Of a DNA stretch of 58,618 nt, positions 46,739 through 55,924 are shown piece by piece. The position numbers and the translations under genes were made by a program. This DNA comes from Modicisalibacter coralii (GTDB lineage: Bacteria > Pseudomonadota > Gammaproteobacteria > Pseudomonadales > Halomonadaceae). Positions within the stretch are counted from its first letter, which is position 1. Every line of letters begins with the position of its first letter. The notes beneath the pieces are model-generated. The model saw only the letters and a program-made list of their open reading frames with translations, made no database searches and was not told the origin of the DNA. The stretch is from the NCBI RefSeq assembly GCF_004117855.1, contig NZ_QWBW01000017.1, positions 62,749-121,366 of the forward strand, read 5' to 3'.

Positions 46739-47218
46739 TCAAGCGTCCGCGAATCGCCTCAGCACGTCACCCTCCATGCGGTAGCGCACCCATTCCGACT
46801 GAGGCTGCGCCCCGATCGAGCGATAGAAATCGATGGCGGGCGTATTCCAGTCGAGCACGCTCCATTCCAGCCGTCCGCAATCGTTGCTCCAGGCCTGTCG
46901 AGCCAGGTGCTTGAGCAGCAGCTTGCCCGCGCCGAGGCCTCGGTGGTCGGTGCTGACATAGAGGTCTTCCAGATAGAGACCATTGCGGCCTTGCCAGGTC
47001 GAATAGCTGAAGAAGTACACCGCGTAACCGATGGGCCGACCGTCACACTCGCAGATCAACGCCCGGGCCGTTGCCTGCTCGTCGAAGAGACTGTGCTCGA
47101 TATCCGCGAGGCTGGCCGTGACCTCGTCCAACGCCTTCTCGTAGTCGGCCAACTCGCGGATGAATGCCAGTATGCATGGTGCATCGTCGATGGTGGCCGG
47201 GCGAACGTGCAGGTTCAC
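46739..47218 (-). CDS. GNAT family acetyltransferase (diamine acetyltransferase-like)
   Basis: This 159-residue GNAT protein has VRPATIDDAPCILAFIREL at the start, YLEDLYVSTDHRGLGAGKLL for acetyl-CoA binding and RLEWSVLDWNTPAIDFYRSIGA. These are typical of the group related to eukaryotic spermidine/spermine and thialysine acetyltransferases. It may acetylate a diamine or amino acid; substrate is uncertain. A GTG start at 47218 is chosen because GGAGA lies 8 bases before it; an ATG at 47251 lacks a site. It diverges from the LysR gene and may be its target. Confidence 0.85.
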   Translation of the reverse strand: MNLHVRPATIDDAPCILAFIRELADYEKALDEVTASLADIEHSLFDEQATARALICECDGRPIGYAVYFFSYSTWQGRNGLYLEDLYVSTDHRGLGAGKLLLKHLARQAWSNDCGRLEWSVLDWNTPAIDFYRSIGAQPQSEWVRYRMEGDVLRRFADA

Positions 47219-47308
47219 GATGGGAGTCTCCGCGTCGAATGGATGCCCCATCATGACGGCAGAGGTATACTGCATGTAGTGCATTTTCATCATCTTTCAG
47301 TGAACAGC

Positions 47309-48262
47309 ATGCATCCTTCCCTGCGCCGTCTCGACCTGAACCTCCTGCTGACATTCGACGCCCTGTACCGCCATCGCACGGTGGCCAACGCCGCCGCCGA
47401 ACTGGCCATCAGCGCGTCCGCCTTCAGCCACGCGCTCGCCCGGCTGCGCTCGGCGCTCAATGACGAGCTGTTCATCCGCCAGGGCAACCGCATGCACCCG
47501 ACCCAGCGAGCCGACCTGCTGGCCCCGGCGGTGGCGGCGAGCCTGAAGCTATTGTCCGACCAGCTCGGACAATGGGAACCCTTCGATCCCGCCACCAGTC
47601 AGCGTACGTTCGTGTTCGCGGCCACCGATTACACGGCCTTCGAACTGCTGCCGGGCCTCATCGGACAGCTCCAGCGGGCCGCCCCCGGCCTGCGTCTACG
47701 GCTGATCGCCTCCGATCGCAAGGTCTCCATCCAGGATCTGGCGTCCGGACGCATCGACTTTGCCCTGGGCTACAGCGAGGATCGCGAGACGCTGCCTGCC
47801 GGTATCGACAGCGAAGCGTGGCTGACGGACGATTACCTCGTCATCGCCAGCAGGCATCATCCCCGGATACGAGACACGCTGGACCTTCCCCGCTATCTGG
47901 CAGAACGGCATGCCGTCGTCACGCCCTGGGGAGAAGCTCGGGGTGTCGTGGATGGGGTGCTCGCCGGCATGGGCCTCGAGCGGGATGTCGCCCTGCAACT
48001 CCCCGCGGTGATGACGGCCCCCTTCATCATTGCCGAAAGCGAGTTGCTGATGACGATTCCACGCCGTGCCGCCGAGGCACTGCGTGCCGCCACCCCCATC
48101 GACCTGTATCCGGCGCCGTTCGCGATTCCGCCCTACACCCTCAAGCTCTACAGCCATAGCAAGTATGCCCGCAGCGACGCGCACGTCTGGATGTCGCGCC
48201 AGTTGAAAGAGCATTTCGCGAAACAGCATCGGGCGCCCTTCGAGAGCCCACGAACGCCGTGA
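47309..48262 (+). CDS. LysR family transcription regulator
   Basis: This 317-residue regulator has an N-terminal winged helix-turn-helix (LDLNLLLTFDALYRHRTVANAAAELAIS..., residues about 7-65) and a C-terminal periplasmic-binding-like effector domain. The ligand is unknown. It diverges from the GNAT gene with a 90-base shared region containing TATACT (47266-47271) and the TGCATGTAGTGCA segment, a possible operator. LysR proteins usually regulate the divergent neighbour, so the GNAT gene is the best candidate target. A GTG three codons upstream (47300) is an alternative start. The two genes together interrupt mucB-mucD. Confidence 0.9.
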   Translation: MHPSLRRLDLNLLLTFDALYRHRTVANAAAELAISASAFSHALARLRSALNDELFIRQGNRMHPTQRADLLAPAVAASLKLLSDQLGQWEPFDPATSQRTFVFAATDYTAFELLPGLIGQLQRAAPGLRLRLIASDRKVSIQDLASGRIDFALGYSEDRETLPAGIDSEAWLTDDYLVIASRHHPRIRDTLDLPRYLAERHAVVTPWGEARGVVDGVLAGMGLERDVALQLPAVMTAPFIIAESELLMTIPRRAAEALRAATPIDLYPAPFAIPPYTLKLYSHSKYARSDAHVWMSRQLKEHFAKQHRAPFESPRTP

Positions 48263-48279
48263 GCCGAGAGAATCCCCGA

Positions 48280-49269
48280 TCAGGGTGAGGCGGTTTTCGA
48301 GGCGGCGGGGCGATAATCGACGCGATCGGCCACCCGCGCCAGCACCAGCGGCGGGACTTCGCCCACCACCACGATCTGGAAGACGCGGTCGTCGAGCCGC
48401 ACGTGACGGACGGCGGCATGCGAGATCCCCAGACGGTGCAACCCGGGGCGCAACGCGGCGTCCGGGCCGCGCAGCGGCTCGATGAACAGACTGAAACTGG
48501 ACAGACCGTCGCTGTAGAGCCGTTGCGACAGCGGCTCGGCCTCGACGCCGTGGCCATCGGGCAGCGACAGCGGCCGGTACCCCGCCGGCAGCCACCCGGG
48601 CCGCCAGAGCCCCGGCGGCGGGTCGTCCGCCGGCTCGAACGCGACCGCCCGCTCGTAGAGACGTGGCTGGCCCAGTTCGGTCATCTGGAAGGTTTCCAGG
48701 ACCCGGCCGTCGAGACCGATCAGCACCTGCTTGAGCGGCAGTCCCGTCTCGCGGTCCAGCCACAGACGATGGCCATAGCGAAGGTTGTCGAGCGGCGCGA
48801 CGTCCAGACGCACGACGTTGCGCCCGGCGATGCGCGATTCGCCGTCGACGGAAAACCGATAATGGGCGTCGAGACGCGCCATGATCGCCGAGGGCGAGGT
48901 ACGACCGGAGCCGATGGCGCCCGAGAGATCGTCGCGCCCGACGCGCCCCTGACGCCGATAGACCACCGGCGGGCCGTCGAGATAGCTCGCCACCTCGTGC
49001 TCGGTACCGTCACGGATCTCGTGGGACAGCGCCAGGGTGCGCACGCCGGCGCCACTGATACGCACCGCACGGGCCTGGAACTGATAGCAGTGGCTGGCCC
49101 AGAGGCTGCGCTCTAGCCAGTCCCGGGGGGTGGTGTCCGACGACGGCGCGTCGGCGAGCTGGCGGCAATCGAAGCCGGTGGTGGCGGAGTCGGGCTGGGC
49201 CAGCACCGTGGCGCTGGCCAACAGCAGGGTCAGCGCCGCCAGGCAACGGGAGGGCGCCAGCCGGGGCAT
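48280..49269 (-). CDS. mucB: Sigma-E co-regulator MucB/RseB
   Basis: This 329-residue periplasmic protein has a signal peptide (LAALTLLLASATVLAQ) and the MucB/RseB two-domain fold, with SHEIRDGTEHEVASYLDG, YRFSVDGESRIAGRNVVRLDV and LFIEPLRGPDAAL visible. It binds the periplasmic part of MucA and shields it from proteolysis until lipid or misfolded-protein signals arrive. Its ATG overlaps the mucA stop by one base, so the pair is coupled. In contrast to Pseudomonas, mucC and mucD do not follow. Confidence 0.92.
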   Translation of the reverse strand: MPRLAPSRCLAALTLLLASATVLAQPDSATTGFDCRQLADAPSSDTTPRDWLERSLWASHCYQFQARAVRISGAGVRTLALSHEIRDGTEHEVASYLDGPPVVYRRQGRVGRDDLSGAIGSGRTSPSAIMARLDAHYRFSVDGESRIAGRNVVRLDVAPLDNLRYGHRLWLDRETGLPLKQVLIGLDGRVLETFQMTELGQPRLYERAVAFEPADDPPPGLWRPGWLPAGYRPLSLPDGHGVEAEPLSQRLYSDGLSSFSLFIEPLRGPDAALRPGLHRLGISHAAVRHVRLDDRVFQIVVVGEVPPLVLARVADRVDYRPAASKTASP

Positions 49270-49994
49270 CAGTGCCCTCCCAGGGATTCCTGGGCTGAGG
49301 CACGCAACAGCGGCATCCAGGTTTCGCCGGAGCGATAGGCCGCGCCCTGGGCGTGGCGGTCCAGATAGCGCTGCAGCAACTGCGCCTGCTCGAGATCGCC
49401 GGCCTGGGTGGACTGGGCGCCGGGGGCCATGAACATCGGGCTCTCGAAACCGGCGCCCACGGTCATCAAGCCGTTGTTGCCCGCCGAGAGGGCACCGGGA
49501 GAAAAGGCCGGATACTGGGGAAGATCGACGAGTTCGGCGCCGCCCGATGCCCTGGACCGCGTCTCGTTGGCCGCCATCCCGGGAGCCGCAGCGCCGGCGC
49601 CGCCGCTGGAAGATGTCGTGCGGGTCGCCATGTCCGGCGAGGTGACCGGGCTCGAGCCGTTGTAGACCTGCACGCCGGTGATCACCATCAACGACACCGT
49701 GGCCGCCACCGCGGCGCTCCCCGCGAACGACAGGCCGCCACGTCGGGCCACCGGTTCATCGGCGACACGGGGACGCGGCTCCGCTTCGATGCGCGCCATG
49801 ATCCCCGCCGAGAGATCGGCGCTCACGTCGACGTCGCGATCACGCGCCATGAGGCTGCGTGCCAGATGATAACGTCGCCAGACATCGGCATCCCCGGGAG
49901 ACTCGTCCAGCGACTTCAGCACGCGCCGCAATTCGAGTTCGTCTCCCTCGTTGTCCATCAACGCGGACAGCGATTCCCGTAGATTGTCGTTCAT
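49269..49994 (-). CDS. mucA: Anti-sigma factor MucA/RseA
   Basis: This 241-residue inner-membrane protein holds AlgU inactive. The cytoplasmic N-terminal domain (MNDNLRESLSALMDNEGDE..., with WRRYHLARSLM) binds the sigma factor; a single membrane segment covers about residues 89-109; the periplasmic part is rich in Ser, Gly and Ala and would be cut by a DegS/AlgW-type protease. Length is somewhat greater than that of P. aeruginosa MucA (194). It starts 184 bases after algU, an unusually wide gap for this pair. Confidence 0.92.
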   Translation of the reverse strand: MNDNLRESLSALMDNEGDELELRRVLKSLDESPGDADVWRRYHLARSLMARDRDVDVSADLSAGIMARIEAEPRPRVADEPVARRGGLSFAGSAAVAATVSLMVITGVQVYNGSSPVTSPDMATRTTSSSGGAGAAAPGMAANETRSRASGGAELVDLPQYPAFSPGALSAGNNGLMTVGAGFESPMFMAPGAQSTQAGDLEQAQLLQRYLDRHAQGAAYRSGETWMPLLRASAQESLGGH

Positions 49995-50178
49995 CTCACA
50001 CCCTCACAGTCGACAAGACGATGGAACGATCGCCGTCGTGCCCTCTTCGGCACGGCATCTGTCGTGCGCCATGCGTCGGCGCTCCATCGGTTTTCTCGCA
50101 TCCGATGATGCGAACACCCCCTGTGACGTCAAAAACGCCAGACAGTTCAGCGGGGTCGGGCAATTTTCTCGCGCTCCC

Positions 50179-50784
50179 TCATTCATGGATCATGTCCTGG
50201 CGATGCGCGCCGCTGAGCAACGGCTGGATATGCCGGTCCACCGCCTCACGGGCACGGAAGATGCGCGAACGCACCGTGCCCACCGGACACTGCATGATGT
50301 GCGCGATGTCCTCGTAGGACAGCCCGTCCATCTCGCGCAGCGTGATGGCGGTGCGCAAATCCTCGGGCAGTTGCTCGATGGCCTCGAAGACGGCGGCCTC
50401 GAGCTGATCGCGGGCGATCGCCGCCTCGGGAGTCTCGATGTCGGAAAGCCGCCCGCTGTGATCGACGACCTCGGCATCGCCGATATCCAGATCGCTGCCG
50501 GGCGGGCGACGCCCCTTGGAGACCAGGTGGTTCTTGGCGGTGTTGATGGCGATGCGGTACATCCAGGTATAGAAGGCGCTCTCCGAACGGAAGTTGCCCA
50601 ACGCCCGGTAGGCCTTGATGAACGCCTCCTGGGCGACGTCCTGGACCTCGGCATGGTCATGGACGTAACGCCCGATCAGGCCGATGATCTTGTGCTGGTA
50701 TTTCTTGACCAGCAGGTCGAAGGCCCGGTTGTCGCCCCGCTGGGCGCGCTCGACGAGTTGCTGATCGGTTTCCCGAATGCCCAT
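50179..50784 (-). CDS. algU: RNA polymerase sigma factor AlgU/RpoE
   Basis: This 201-residue ECF sigma factor controls the envelope stress response. Region 2 is seen in FDLLVKKYQHKIIGLIGRYV and FRSESAFYTWMYRIAINTAKNHL, and region 4 in LPEDLRTAITLREMDGLSYEDIAHIMQCPVGTVRSRIFRAR. It is very close to AlgU and E. coli RpoE. It is followed on the same strand by mucA and mucB. The region upstream is shared with the divergent DAHP synthase gene; I found no convincing GAACTT-type autoregulatory promoter there. Confidence 0.97.
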   Translation of the reverse strand: MGIRETDQQLVERAQRGDNRAFDLLVKKYQHKIIGLIGRYVHDHAEVQDVAQEAFIKAYRALGNFRSESAFYTWMYRIAINTAKNHLVSKGRRPPGSDLDIGDAEVVDHSGRLSDIETPEAAIARDQLEAAVFEAIEQLPEDLRTAITLREMDGLSYEDIAHIMQCPVGTVRSRIFRAREAVDRHIQPLLSGAHRQDMIHE

Positions 50785-50898
50785 TCAACGCCTCTCCGGC
50801 CGAACGACACGGAACGGATGACGGCCGGCGGGCGCGTAATGCCGCAGGCATGGCATGGCATGATTGAGGGTCATTGAGTCAACCTGGGACCTGGTAAG

Positions 50899-50923
50899 GG
50901 AACGTTTAGCGCCTAAGTGTTCC
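50899..50923. promoter_or_regulatory. Imperfect 25-bp dyad between algU and DAHP synthase genes
   Basis: GGAAC and GTTCC at the outer ends and TTAG and CTAA on either side of a GCG/CGC centre form a symmetrical element with two mismatched positions per arm. It sits in the divergent 269-base region and could be an operator; no known regulator site matches. Confidence 0.35.
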
Positions 50924-50986
50924 TGTTTCTGTCGCCTGCATCAAGACGAGCGACGATTTTAGCCGTCCGGTGAACCACGCCGGCGA

Positions 50987-51016
50987 TTGATTTCCCGGGG
51001 GCCGCCGGGCGATAGT
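50987..51016 (+). promoter_or_regulatory. Possible sigma-70 promoter of DAHP synthase gene
   Basis: TTGATT (50987-50992) and GATAGT (51011-51016) are 18 bases apart, upstream of the start at 51054. Both boxes deviate from consensus, so this is tentative. Confidence 0.35.
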
Positions 51017-51053
51017 AGAGGGATCACTCCGACACGCATCCACAGGTAGCTGA

Positions 51054-52133
51054 ATGTCAGAACAGCAGGTCAACAACCTCAACGTCCTCGCTCAGGACGT
51101 GCTGATCACCCCCGAAGCGCTGAAACAGGAAATTCCGCTCTCCGACCGCGCCGAACAGACGGTCATCGAGGGTCGCCGAACCATTCAACGCATTCTCGAC
51201 GGCGAGGATCCCCGGCTGCTGGTCGTCATCGGCCCCTGCTCCATCCACGATCCCGAGGCGGCCCGCGACTACGCCCGCCGTCTACGCCAGCTGGCCGACC
51301 GGGTCAGCGACAGCCTGTATATCGTCATGCGCGTCTACTTCGAGAAACCGCGCACCACGGTGGGCTGGAAGGGGTTGATCAACGACCCCCACCTCAACGA
51401 TTCCTTCGACATCTCCGAAGGCCTGCACATCGCCCGCAACCTGCTGGTCGAGCTGACCGAGATGGGCCTGCCGCTGGCCACCGAGGCGCTCGACCCGATC
51501 TCGCCCCAGTACCTGCAGGACTGCATCAGCTGGTCGGCGATCGGCGCGCGCACCACCGAGTCGCAGACGCACCGCGAGATGGCTTCCGGGCTGTCCTGCC
51601 CGGTGGGCTTCAAGAACGGCACCGACGGCAGCCTCGACGTGGCGGTCAACGCCCTCAAGTCGGTCGCCCACCCGCACAATTTCCTGGGCATCGACCAGGC
51701 CGGTCAGGTGGCGGTGATCCGTACCCGCGGCAACGCCTACGGCCACGTGGTGCTGCGCGGCGGCAACGGCAAGCCCAACTACGACAGCGTCAGCGTGGCG
51801 CTGGCCGAACAGGAACTCGCCAAGGCCGGCGTCAGCGCCAACCTCATGATCGACTGCTCCCACGCCAACTCCAACAAGGATCCGGCCCTGCAGTCGCTGG
51901 TCATGGACAACGTCACCAACCAGATCCTCGAGGGCAACCGCTCGATCATCGGCCTGATGGTCGAATCCAACATCGGCTGGGGCAATCAGTCGATTCCCGA
52001 GGATCGCAGCCAGCTCGAGTATGGCGTGTCGATCACCGATGCCTGCATCGACTGGGACACCACCGAACGGGTGCTCGCACAGATGGCCGACAAGCTCGCG
52101 CCGGTACTCGCCAGGCGCCGCAGCGCTGTCTGA
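51054..52133 (+). CDS. aroG: 3-deoxy-7-phosphoheptulonate synthase, class I
   Basis: This 359-residue enzyme condenses phosphoenolpyruvate and erythrose 4-phosphate to DAHP, the first step of the shikimate pathway for aromatic amino acids. VVIGPCSIHDPEAARDYA, RVYFEKPRTTVGWKGL, GFKNGTDGS and MIDCSHANSNKDP carry the metal and substrate residues. The N-terminus (about 40 residues) is of the type that confers feedback inhibition in AroF/G/H. Which aromatic amino acid inhibits it cannot be read here, so the symbol is by family. No aromatic-regulator box or leader peptide was recognised upstream. Confidence 0.94.
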   Translation: MSEQQVNNLNVLAQDVLITPEALKQEIPLSDRAEQTVIEGRRTIQRILDGEDPRLLVVIGPCSIHDPEAARDYARRLRQLADRVSDSLYIVMRVYFEKPRTTVGWKGLINDPHLNDSFDISEGLHIARNLLVELTEMGLPLATEALDPISPQYLQDCISWSAIGARTTESQTHREMASGLSCPVGFKNGTDGSLDVAVNALKSVAHPHNFLGIDQAGQVAVIRTRGNAYGHVVLRGGNGKPNYDSVSVALAEQELAKAGVSANLMIDCSHANSNKDPALQSLVMDNVTNQILEGNRSIIGLMVESNIGWGNQSIPEDRSQLEYGVSITDACIDWDTTERVLAQMADKLAPVLARRRSAV

Positions 52134-52156
52134 CCCCCGGCGGCACCCCGCAGCGC

Positions 52157-52187
52157 GACGCCCGGGGCCCTAGCGGCCCCGGGCGTC
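52157..52187. terminator. GC-rich hairpin between convergent DAHP synthase and dinG genes
   Basis: GACGCCCGGGGCC and GGCCCCGGGCGTC form a perfect 13-bp stem with a 5-base loop between the two convergent stops. No T-run flanks it, yet its stability and position suggest a shared 3'-end signal. Confidence 0.6.
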
Positions 52188-52223
52188 GGCTCGCCATGGC
52201 ACGATGCGTGACGACCGCGACGC

Positions 52224-54362
52224 TCAGCCGGCCGGCTGGCCATCGATCTCGCGGCGGAACGGCGGCAACGAGTCGAGCAGGGCCCGTCCGTAGCGCCGCG
52301 TCAGTACCCGCCGATCGAGCAGCGTGATGCGCCCCTCGTCGGCCTCCTTGCGGATCAGCCGCCCGCACGCCTGAACCAGCTTGATCGAGGCATCCGGCAC
52401 CGAGATGCGCATGAAGGGGTTACCGCCGCGACTCTCGATCCACTCGGCCAGGGTCGCCCCCACCGGATCGTCGGGCACGGCGAACGGCAGCCGGGTGATC
52501 ACCACATGGGTCAGGTAATGCCCGGGCAGGTCGATGCCCTCGGCGAAGCTCGCCAGGCCGAACAGCAGGCTCCCCTCCCCGGCGTCGATACGCTTGCGAT
52601 GGCGATCGAGCAGCTCGCGCTTGGGCAGCCGATCCTGGGCCAGCACCCGCGTGCGCAGCGCCTCGGGCAGCGCCTTTTCCACCGCACGCAGCTGGGCCCG
52701 GGACGAGAACAGCATCAGCACCGCCTCGCTCTCGTCCAGCGCGGCGACGAAGTCGACGATCGCCCGCTCGTGGGCCTCGCGATCGGCCGGGTCGACCGCC
52801 TCGCGAGGCACGCTGAGCACCGCCCGGGAGTAGTCGAAGGGACTCGGCAGCCGCTGGTAACGATAGCGGTTGGCCAGCCCCGCCCGCTCCTGCAGGCGCT
52901 CGAAGCGCCCCAGCGCGGTCAGGGTCGCCGAGGTGACCACGGCCCCATAGCAGCTGCCCCAGAGATGCCGGGCCAGGGTCTCGGCCGCCGAGACGGGGCT
53001 GGCGGAGAAGGTCAGCTCGCTCTCGCCGCCCTGGCTGTCGAAGGTCAGCCAGCGCGCCTGCGGCGGCTCGCCCTCGACGTCGTCGGCGGCCATCGCCTGC
53101 CATAACCCATGGGCTTCCAGCGCCCGCCCGTGCAGCAGCGCCACCAGCGGCAACCACGCCTCGGCCTGTTCGCGCGCCAGTCCGGTGGTCTTCTCCGGGT
53201 CCAGGCTCTCGCGCAGGATGCCGACCATGGTCTCCAGGTTGCGCGACATCTCGGCGAACGGCACGACCAAGCCCTCGGCCAATTCGCGCAGCGCCGGCGG
53301 TAGCCGCCCCATGGCGAAGCGGTGGTGGCGGGTCTCGCCGGCGGCCCCGTCGGGCAACTCGGCCAGCTGGTGGCCCAGTGCATAGGCCTCGCCGAGGCGC
53401 GGCTCCAGGGCGGCGATCGCCTCCGGGAATCCGGCCAGCAGGCGGGCCAGCGTCGGCTGCCCGGCGAGCGCGGTATTGAGCTCGGTCAGCGACTTCTTGA
53501 GCGTGCGCAGCCAGCGCAGCGTGGCGTTGACGCCGAAGCGGTGATAGAAGTGCTCGAGCGCCTTGTCGGGCAGGTGGTGGCCCTCGTCGAAGACATAGAT
53601 GCAGTCCTTGGGCGGCGGCAGCACCACACCACCGCCCAGCGACAGATCGGCGAGCACCAGATCGTGATTGGCGACGATCACGTCGGCCTGGTCGAGCCGA
53701 CGACGGGCACGGAAGAAGGCGCAGGCACTGAAGTGGCCACAGCGACGGTTGGTGCACTGGCGGTGATCGGTGGTCAGCCGCCGCCAGTCCCCGGGCTCGA
53801 TCGCCTCCGGCCAGCTGTCGCGGTCGCCCTCCCAGCGGCCACTGCCGTAGGCCTCGGCGAGCTCGTTGGCGAGCGCCGGGAAGCGCTCGTCGCCGCGCGC
53901 CTGGGCGGTGGGCTCGAACAGCGACAGCGTGGGGTTCTCCTCGCCGCCGTCGAGGGCCTGATCGAGCTTGGCCACACAGAGATAACGCCCGCGCCCCTTG
54001 GCCAGGGCGTATTCGAAATCGAGCCCGCTGTGACGCTTGAGCGCCGGCAGGTCCTGGTGCAGCACCTGTTCCTGGAGCGCCACCGTGGCGGTGGCGACCA
54101 CCAGCCGCTTGCCGCGCGCCCGGGCCACGGGCAGGGCCGCGAGCAGATAGGCCAGCGTCTTGCCGGTCCCGGTGCCCGCCTCGAGCACGCAGACGTGCTC
54201 GTTGGACAACCGCCGTCCGCTGTCGTCGGCCTCGATCCCCGCCAGGGTGCGGGCGATCTCGGCGATCATCAGCCGCTGACCGTAGCGCGGCGTCAGCTCG
54301 AGCCCCTCGAGCACCCGGCGGTAAGCGTCCTGAATCTCGCCCTTCAGCGCCTCGTCAAGCAT
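52224..54362 (-). CDS. dinG: ATP-dependent DNA helicase DinG
   Basis: This 712-residue XPD-like helicase unwinds DNA-RNA hybrids and other structures 5' to 3'. Walker A is EAGTGTGKT around residue 61-69, and the DEAH-type box is DEGH at 259-262. Four cysteines for an iron-sulfur cluster are present: Cys129, Cys203, Cys208 and Cys214, the last three with C-x4-C-x5-C spacing as in E. coli DinG. The ATG at 54362 (MLDEALKGEIQDAYRRVL) was chosen by family; the frame is open to 54434. A dispersed-type inverted repeat begins 11 bases upstream. Confidence 0.95.
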   Translation of the reverse strand: MLDEALKGEIQDAYRRVLEGLELTPRYGQRLMIAEIARTLAGIEADDSGRRLSNEHVCVLEAGTGTGKTLAYLLAALPVARARGKRLVVATATVALQEQVLHQDLPALKRHSGLDFEYALAKGRGRYLCVAKLDQALDGGEENPTLSLFEPTAQARGDERFPALANELAEAYGSGRWEGDRDSWPEAIEPGDWRRLTTDHRQCTNRRCGHFSACAFFRARRRLDQADVIVANHDLVLADLSLGGGVVLPPPKDCIYVFDEGHHLPDKALEHFYHRFGVNATLRWLRTLKKSLTELNTALAGQPTLARLLAGFPEAIAALEPRLGEAYALGHQLAELPDGAAGETRHHRFAMGRLPPALRELAEGLVVPFAEMSRNLETMVGILRESLDPEKTTGLAREQAEAWLPLVALLHGRALEAHGLWQAMAADDVEGEPPQARWLTFDSQGGESELTFSASPVSAAETLARHLWGSCYGAVVTSATLTALGRFERLQERAGLANRYRYQRLPSPFDYSRAVLSVPREAVDPADREAHERAIVDFVAALDESEAVLMLFSSRAQLRAVEKALPEALRTRVLAQDRLPKRELLDRHRKRIDAGEGSLLFGLASFAEGIDLPGHYLTHVVITRLPFAVPDDPVGATLAEWIESRGGNPFMRISVPDASIKLVQACGRLIRKEADEGRITLLDRRVLTRRYGRALLDSLPPFRREIDGQPAG

Positions 54363-54372
54363 ATCTGTCCTG

Positions 54373-54466
54373 GCTGTAAGCGTTGAGCCGTAGGCGACAA
54401 GCGGAACCCATTCCCGCCGAGCGCAACCGGCCAAGGCTGCAAGCTCCTTGACTCAAGGCTTACAGC
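54373..54466. repeat. Inverted repeat pair upstream of dinG (REP-like)
   Basis: GCTGTAAGCGTTGAG (54373-54387) and CTCAAGGCTTACAGC (54452-54466) are 15-base inverted arms with one mismatch, 64 bases apart. Between them lie further pieces such as ACAAGCGG and GGCTGCAAGC that look like degraded copies of the same motif. It fills the rhlB-dinG gap. Confidence 0.6.
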
Positions 54467-54485
54467 ACATGGCTTGCGGCTGCCG

Positions 54486-55760
54486 TCAAAGCAGCCCCTC
54501 GGGCGGATGCTCGCAGGGCAGCTTGTCGTCGATGAAGCGCTCGATCTCGGGCAGCGAGAAGGCGTCCTCCTCACCGACGAAACTGATCGATACGCCCTTG
54601 GCGCCGGCACGCCCGGTACGCCCGATACGGTGCACGTAATCCTCCGGGTCCTCGGGCAGCGTGTAGTTGATCACGTGGCTGACGTCGTCGATGTGGATGC
54701 CGCGACCGGCCACGTCGGTGGCCACCAGCACCGTCAGCTCGCCCTCGCGGAAGCGTTCCAGCGTCTTGATGCGCTGGCTCTGCGGCACGTCACCGGAGAG
54801 CATGGCCACGTCGATGCCAGCCTTGCGCAGCAGATCGTCGAGCTTGCGCACCAGGTCGCGGCGGTTGCCGAACACCATCACCCGCTCGAAGCTCTCCTGC
54901 TTGAGCAGGTTGACCAGCAGACGCTGCTTGTCGTCGTCGCTGACCAGGTAGACGCGCTGGTCGATGTCCGCCGCGTTGTCGACGGTGACCTCGATCTCGA
55001 CGTAGGCCGCCTCGTTGGTCCACTGGCTGGCCAGATTGAGGATGTCCTGGGTGAAGGTCGCCGAGAACAGGAAGGTCTGGCGCTCCTCGGTCTTCGGCGT
55101 ATGACGGATGATGCGCTTGACGTCGGGGATGAAGCCCATCGACAGCATGCGATCCGCCTCGTCGAGCACCAGCACCTCGGTCTGGCTCAGGTCGACGTCG
55201 CGCTTCTGCTGGAAGTCGAGCAGACGCCCGGGCGTGGCGACCAGGATATCGAGCTTCTTGGCGAGCTGATCACGCTGTTTCTGGTAGTCCATGCCGCCGA
55301 CCACACTGGCCACGTTGAGCGAGGTGAAGCGGGCCAGGGCCTTGGCGTCCTTCTCGATCTGCAGCGCCAGTTCGCGGGTCGGCGCGATGATCAGCGCACG
55401 CGGCGTGCCCGGCTTCTGACCGTCCGGCGCCTCTTCCTCGAGGAAATAGGCGAGAATCGAGATCAGAAAGGCCGCGGTCTTGCCGGTACCGGTCTGGGCC
55501 TTGCCGACCACGTCGCCGCCGAGCAGCGTGTGGATCAGCGCCTCGGCCTGGATCGGCGTGCAGTACTCGAACCCCAGGGCATGGATCGCCCGCATCAGCG
55601 GCAGCGGCAGATCGAAGTCGTGGAAACGCCACTTGCCGGCGACCGGCGGCACCTGGAACTGCCGCAGGTCCCAGCTGGACTGCGATTTGCGCGGCTTGCG
55701 ACGCCGCCGCTTGGGCTTGCGGTTCTGCGCCGGTGCGGCTGTCTTTTCCGACTCACTCAT
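54486..55760 (-). CDS. rhlB: DEAD-box RNA helicase RhlB
   Basis: This 424-residue helicase begins with a basic tail (about residues 1-30, [11 protein letters not shown]) that may bind RNA. Core motifs follow in order: Q motif near [41 protein letters not shown] and [10 protein letters not shown]. RhlB unwinds structured RNA, in E. coli as part of the degradosome. The ATG at 55760 was chosen by the family N-terminus. The following dinG gene is not tightly coupled (123 bases with a repeat between). Confidence 0.94.
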   Translation of the reverse strand: MSESEKTAAPAQNRKPKRRRRKPRKSQSSWDLRQFQVPPVAGKWRFHDFDLPLPLMRAIHALGFEYCTPIQAEALIHTLLGGDVVGKAQTGTGKTAAFLISILAYFLEEEAPDGQKPGTPRALIIAPTRELALQIEKDAKALARFTSLNVASVVGGMDYQKQRDQLAKKLDILVATPGRLLDFQQKRDVDLSQTEVLVLDEADRMLSMGFIPDVKRIIRHTPKTEERQTFLFSATFTQDILNLASQWTNEAAYVEIEVTVDNAADIDQRVYLVSDDDKQRLLVNLLKQESFERVMVFGNRRDLVRKLDDLLRKAGIDVAMLSGDVPQSQRIKTLERFREGELTVLVATDVAGRGIHIDDVSHVINYTLPEDPEDYVHRIGRTGRAGAKGVSISFVGEEDAFSLPEIERFIDDKLPCEHPPEGLL

Positions 55761-55924
55761 AGGCTTGCGGTTCTGTTCCGATTGCGTTGAAGGATAAAAA
55801 CGAGCGCCATTGTAACAGCCCTGGCCGATCAGGGCCCGCGCTCCACGATACGCCCGGGGCACGCCTGTCTCGGCAGCGCGCGAAACTGATAGAATGTCGC
55901 CAGCCTCGACTCAGGACGTATTCC

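Noticed and set aside
50785-50960. An autoregulatory AlgU promoter before algU
   Set aside because: GAACAC-like sequence is present on the minus strand but no TCTGA or TCAAA element is found 16-17 bases downstream.
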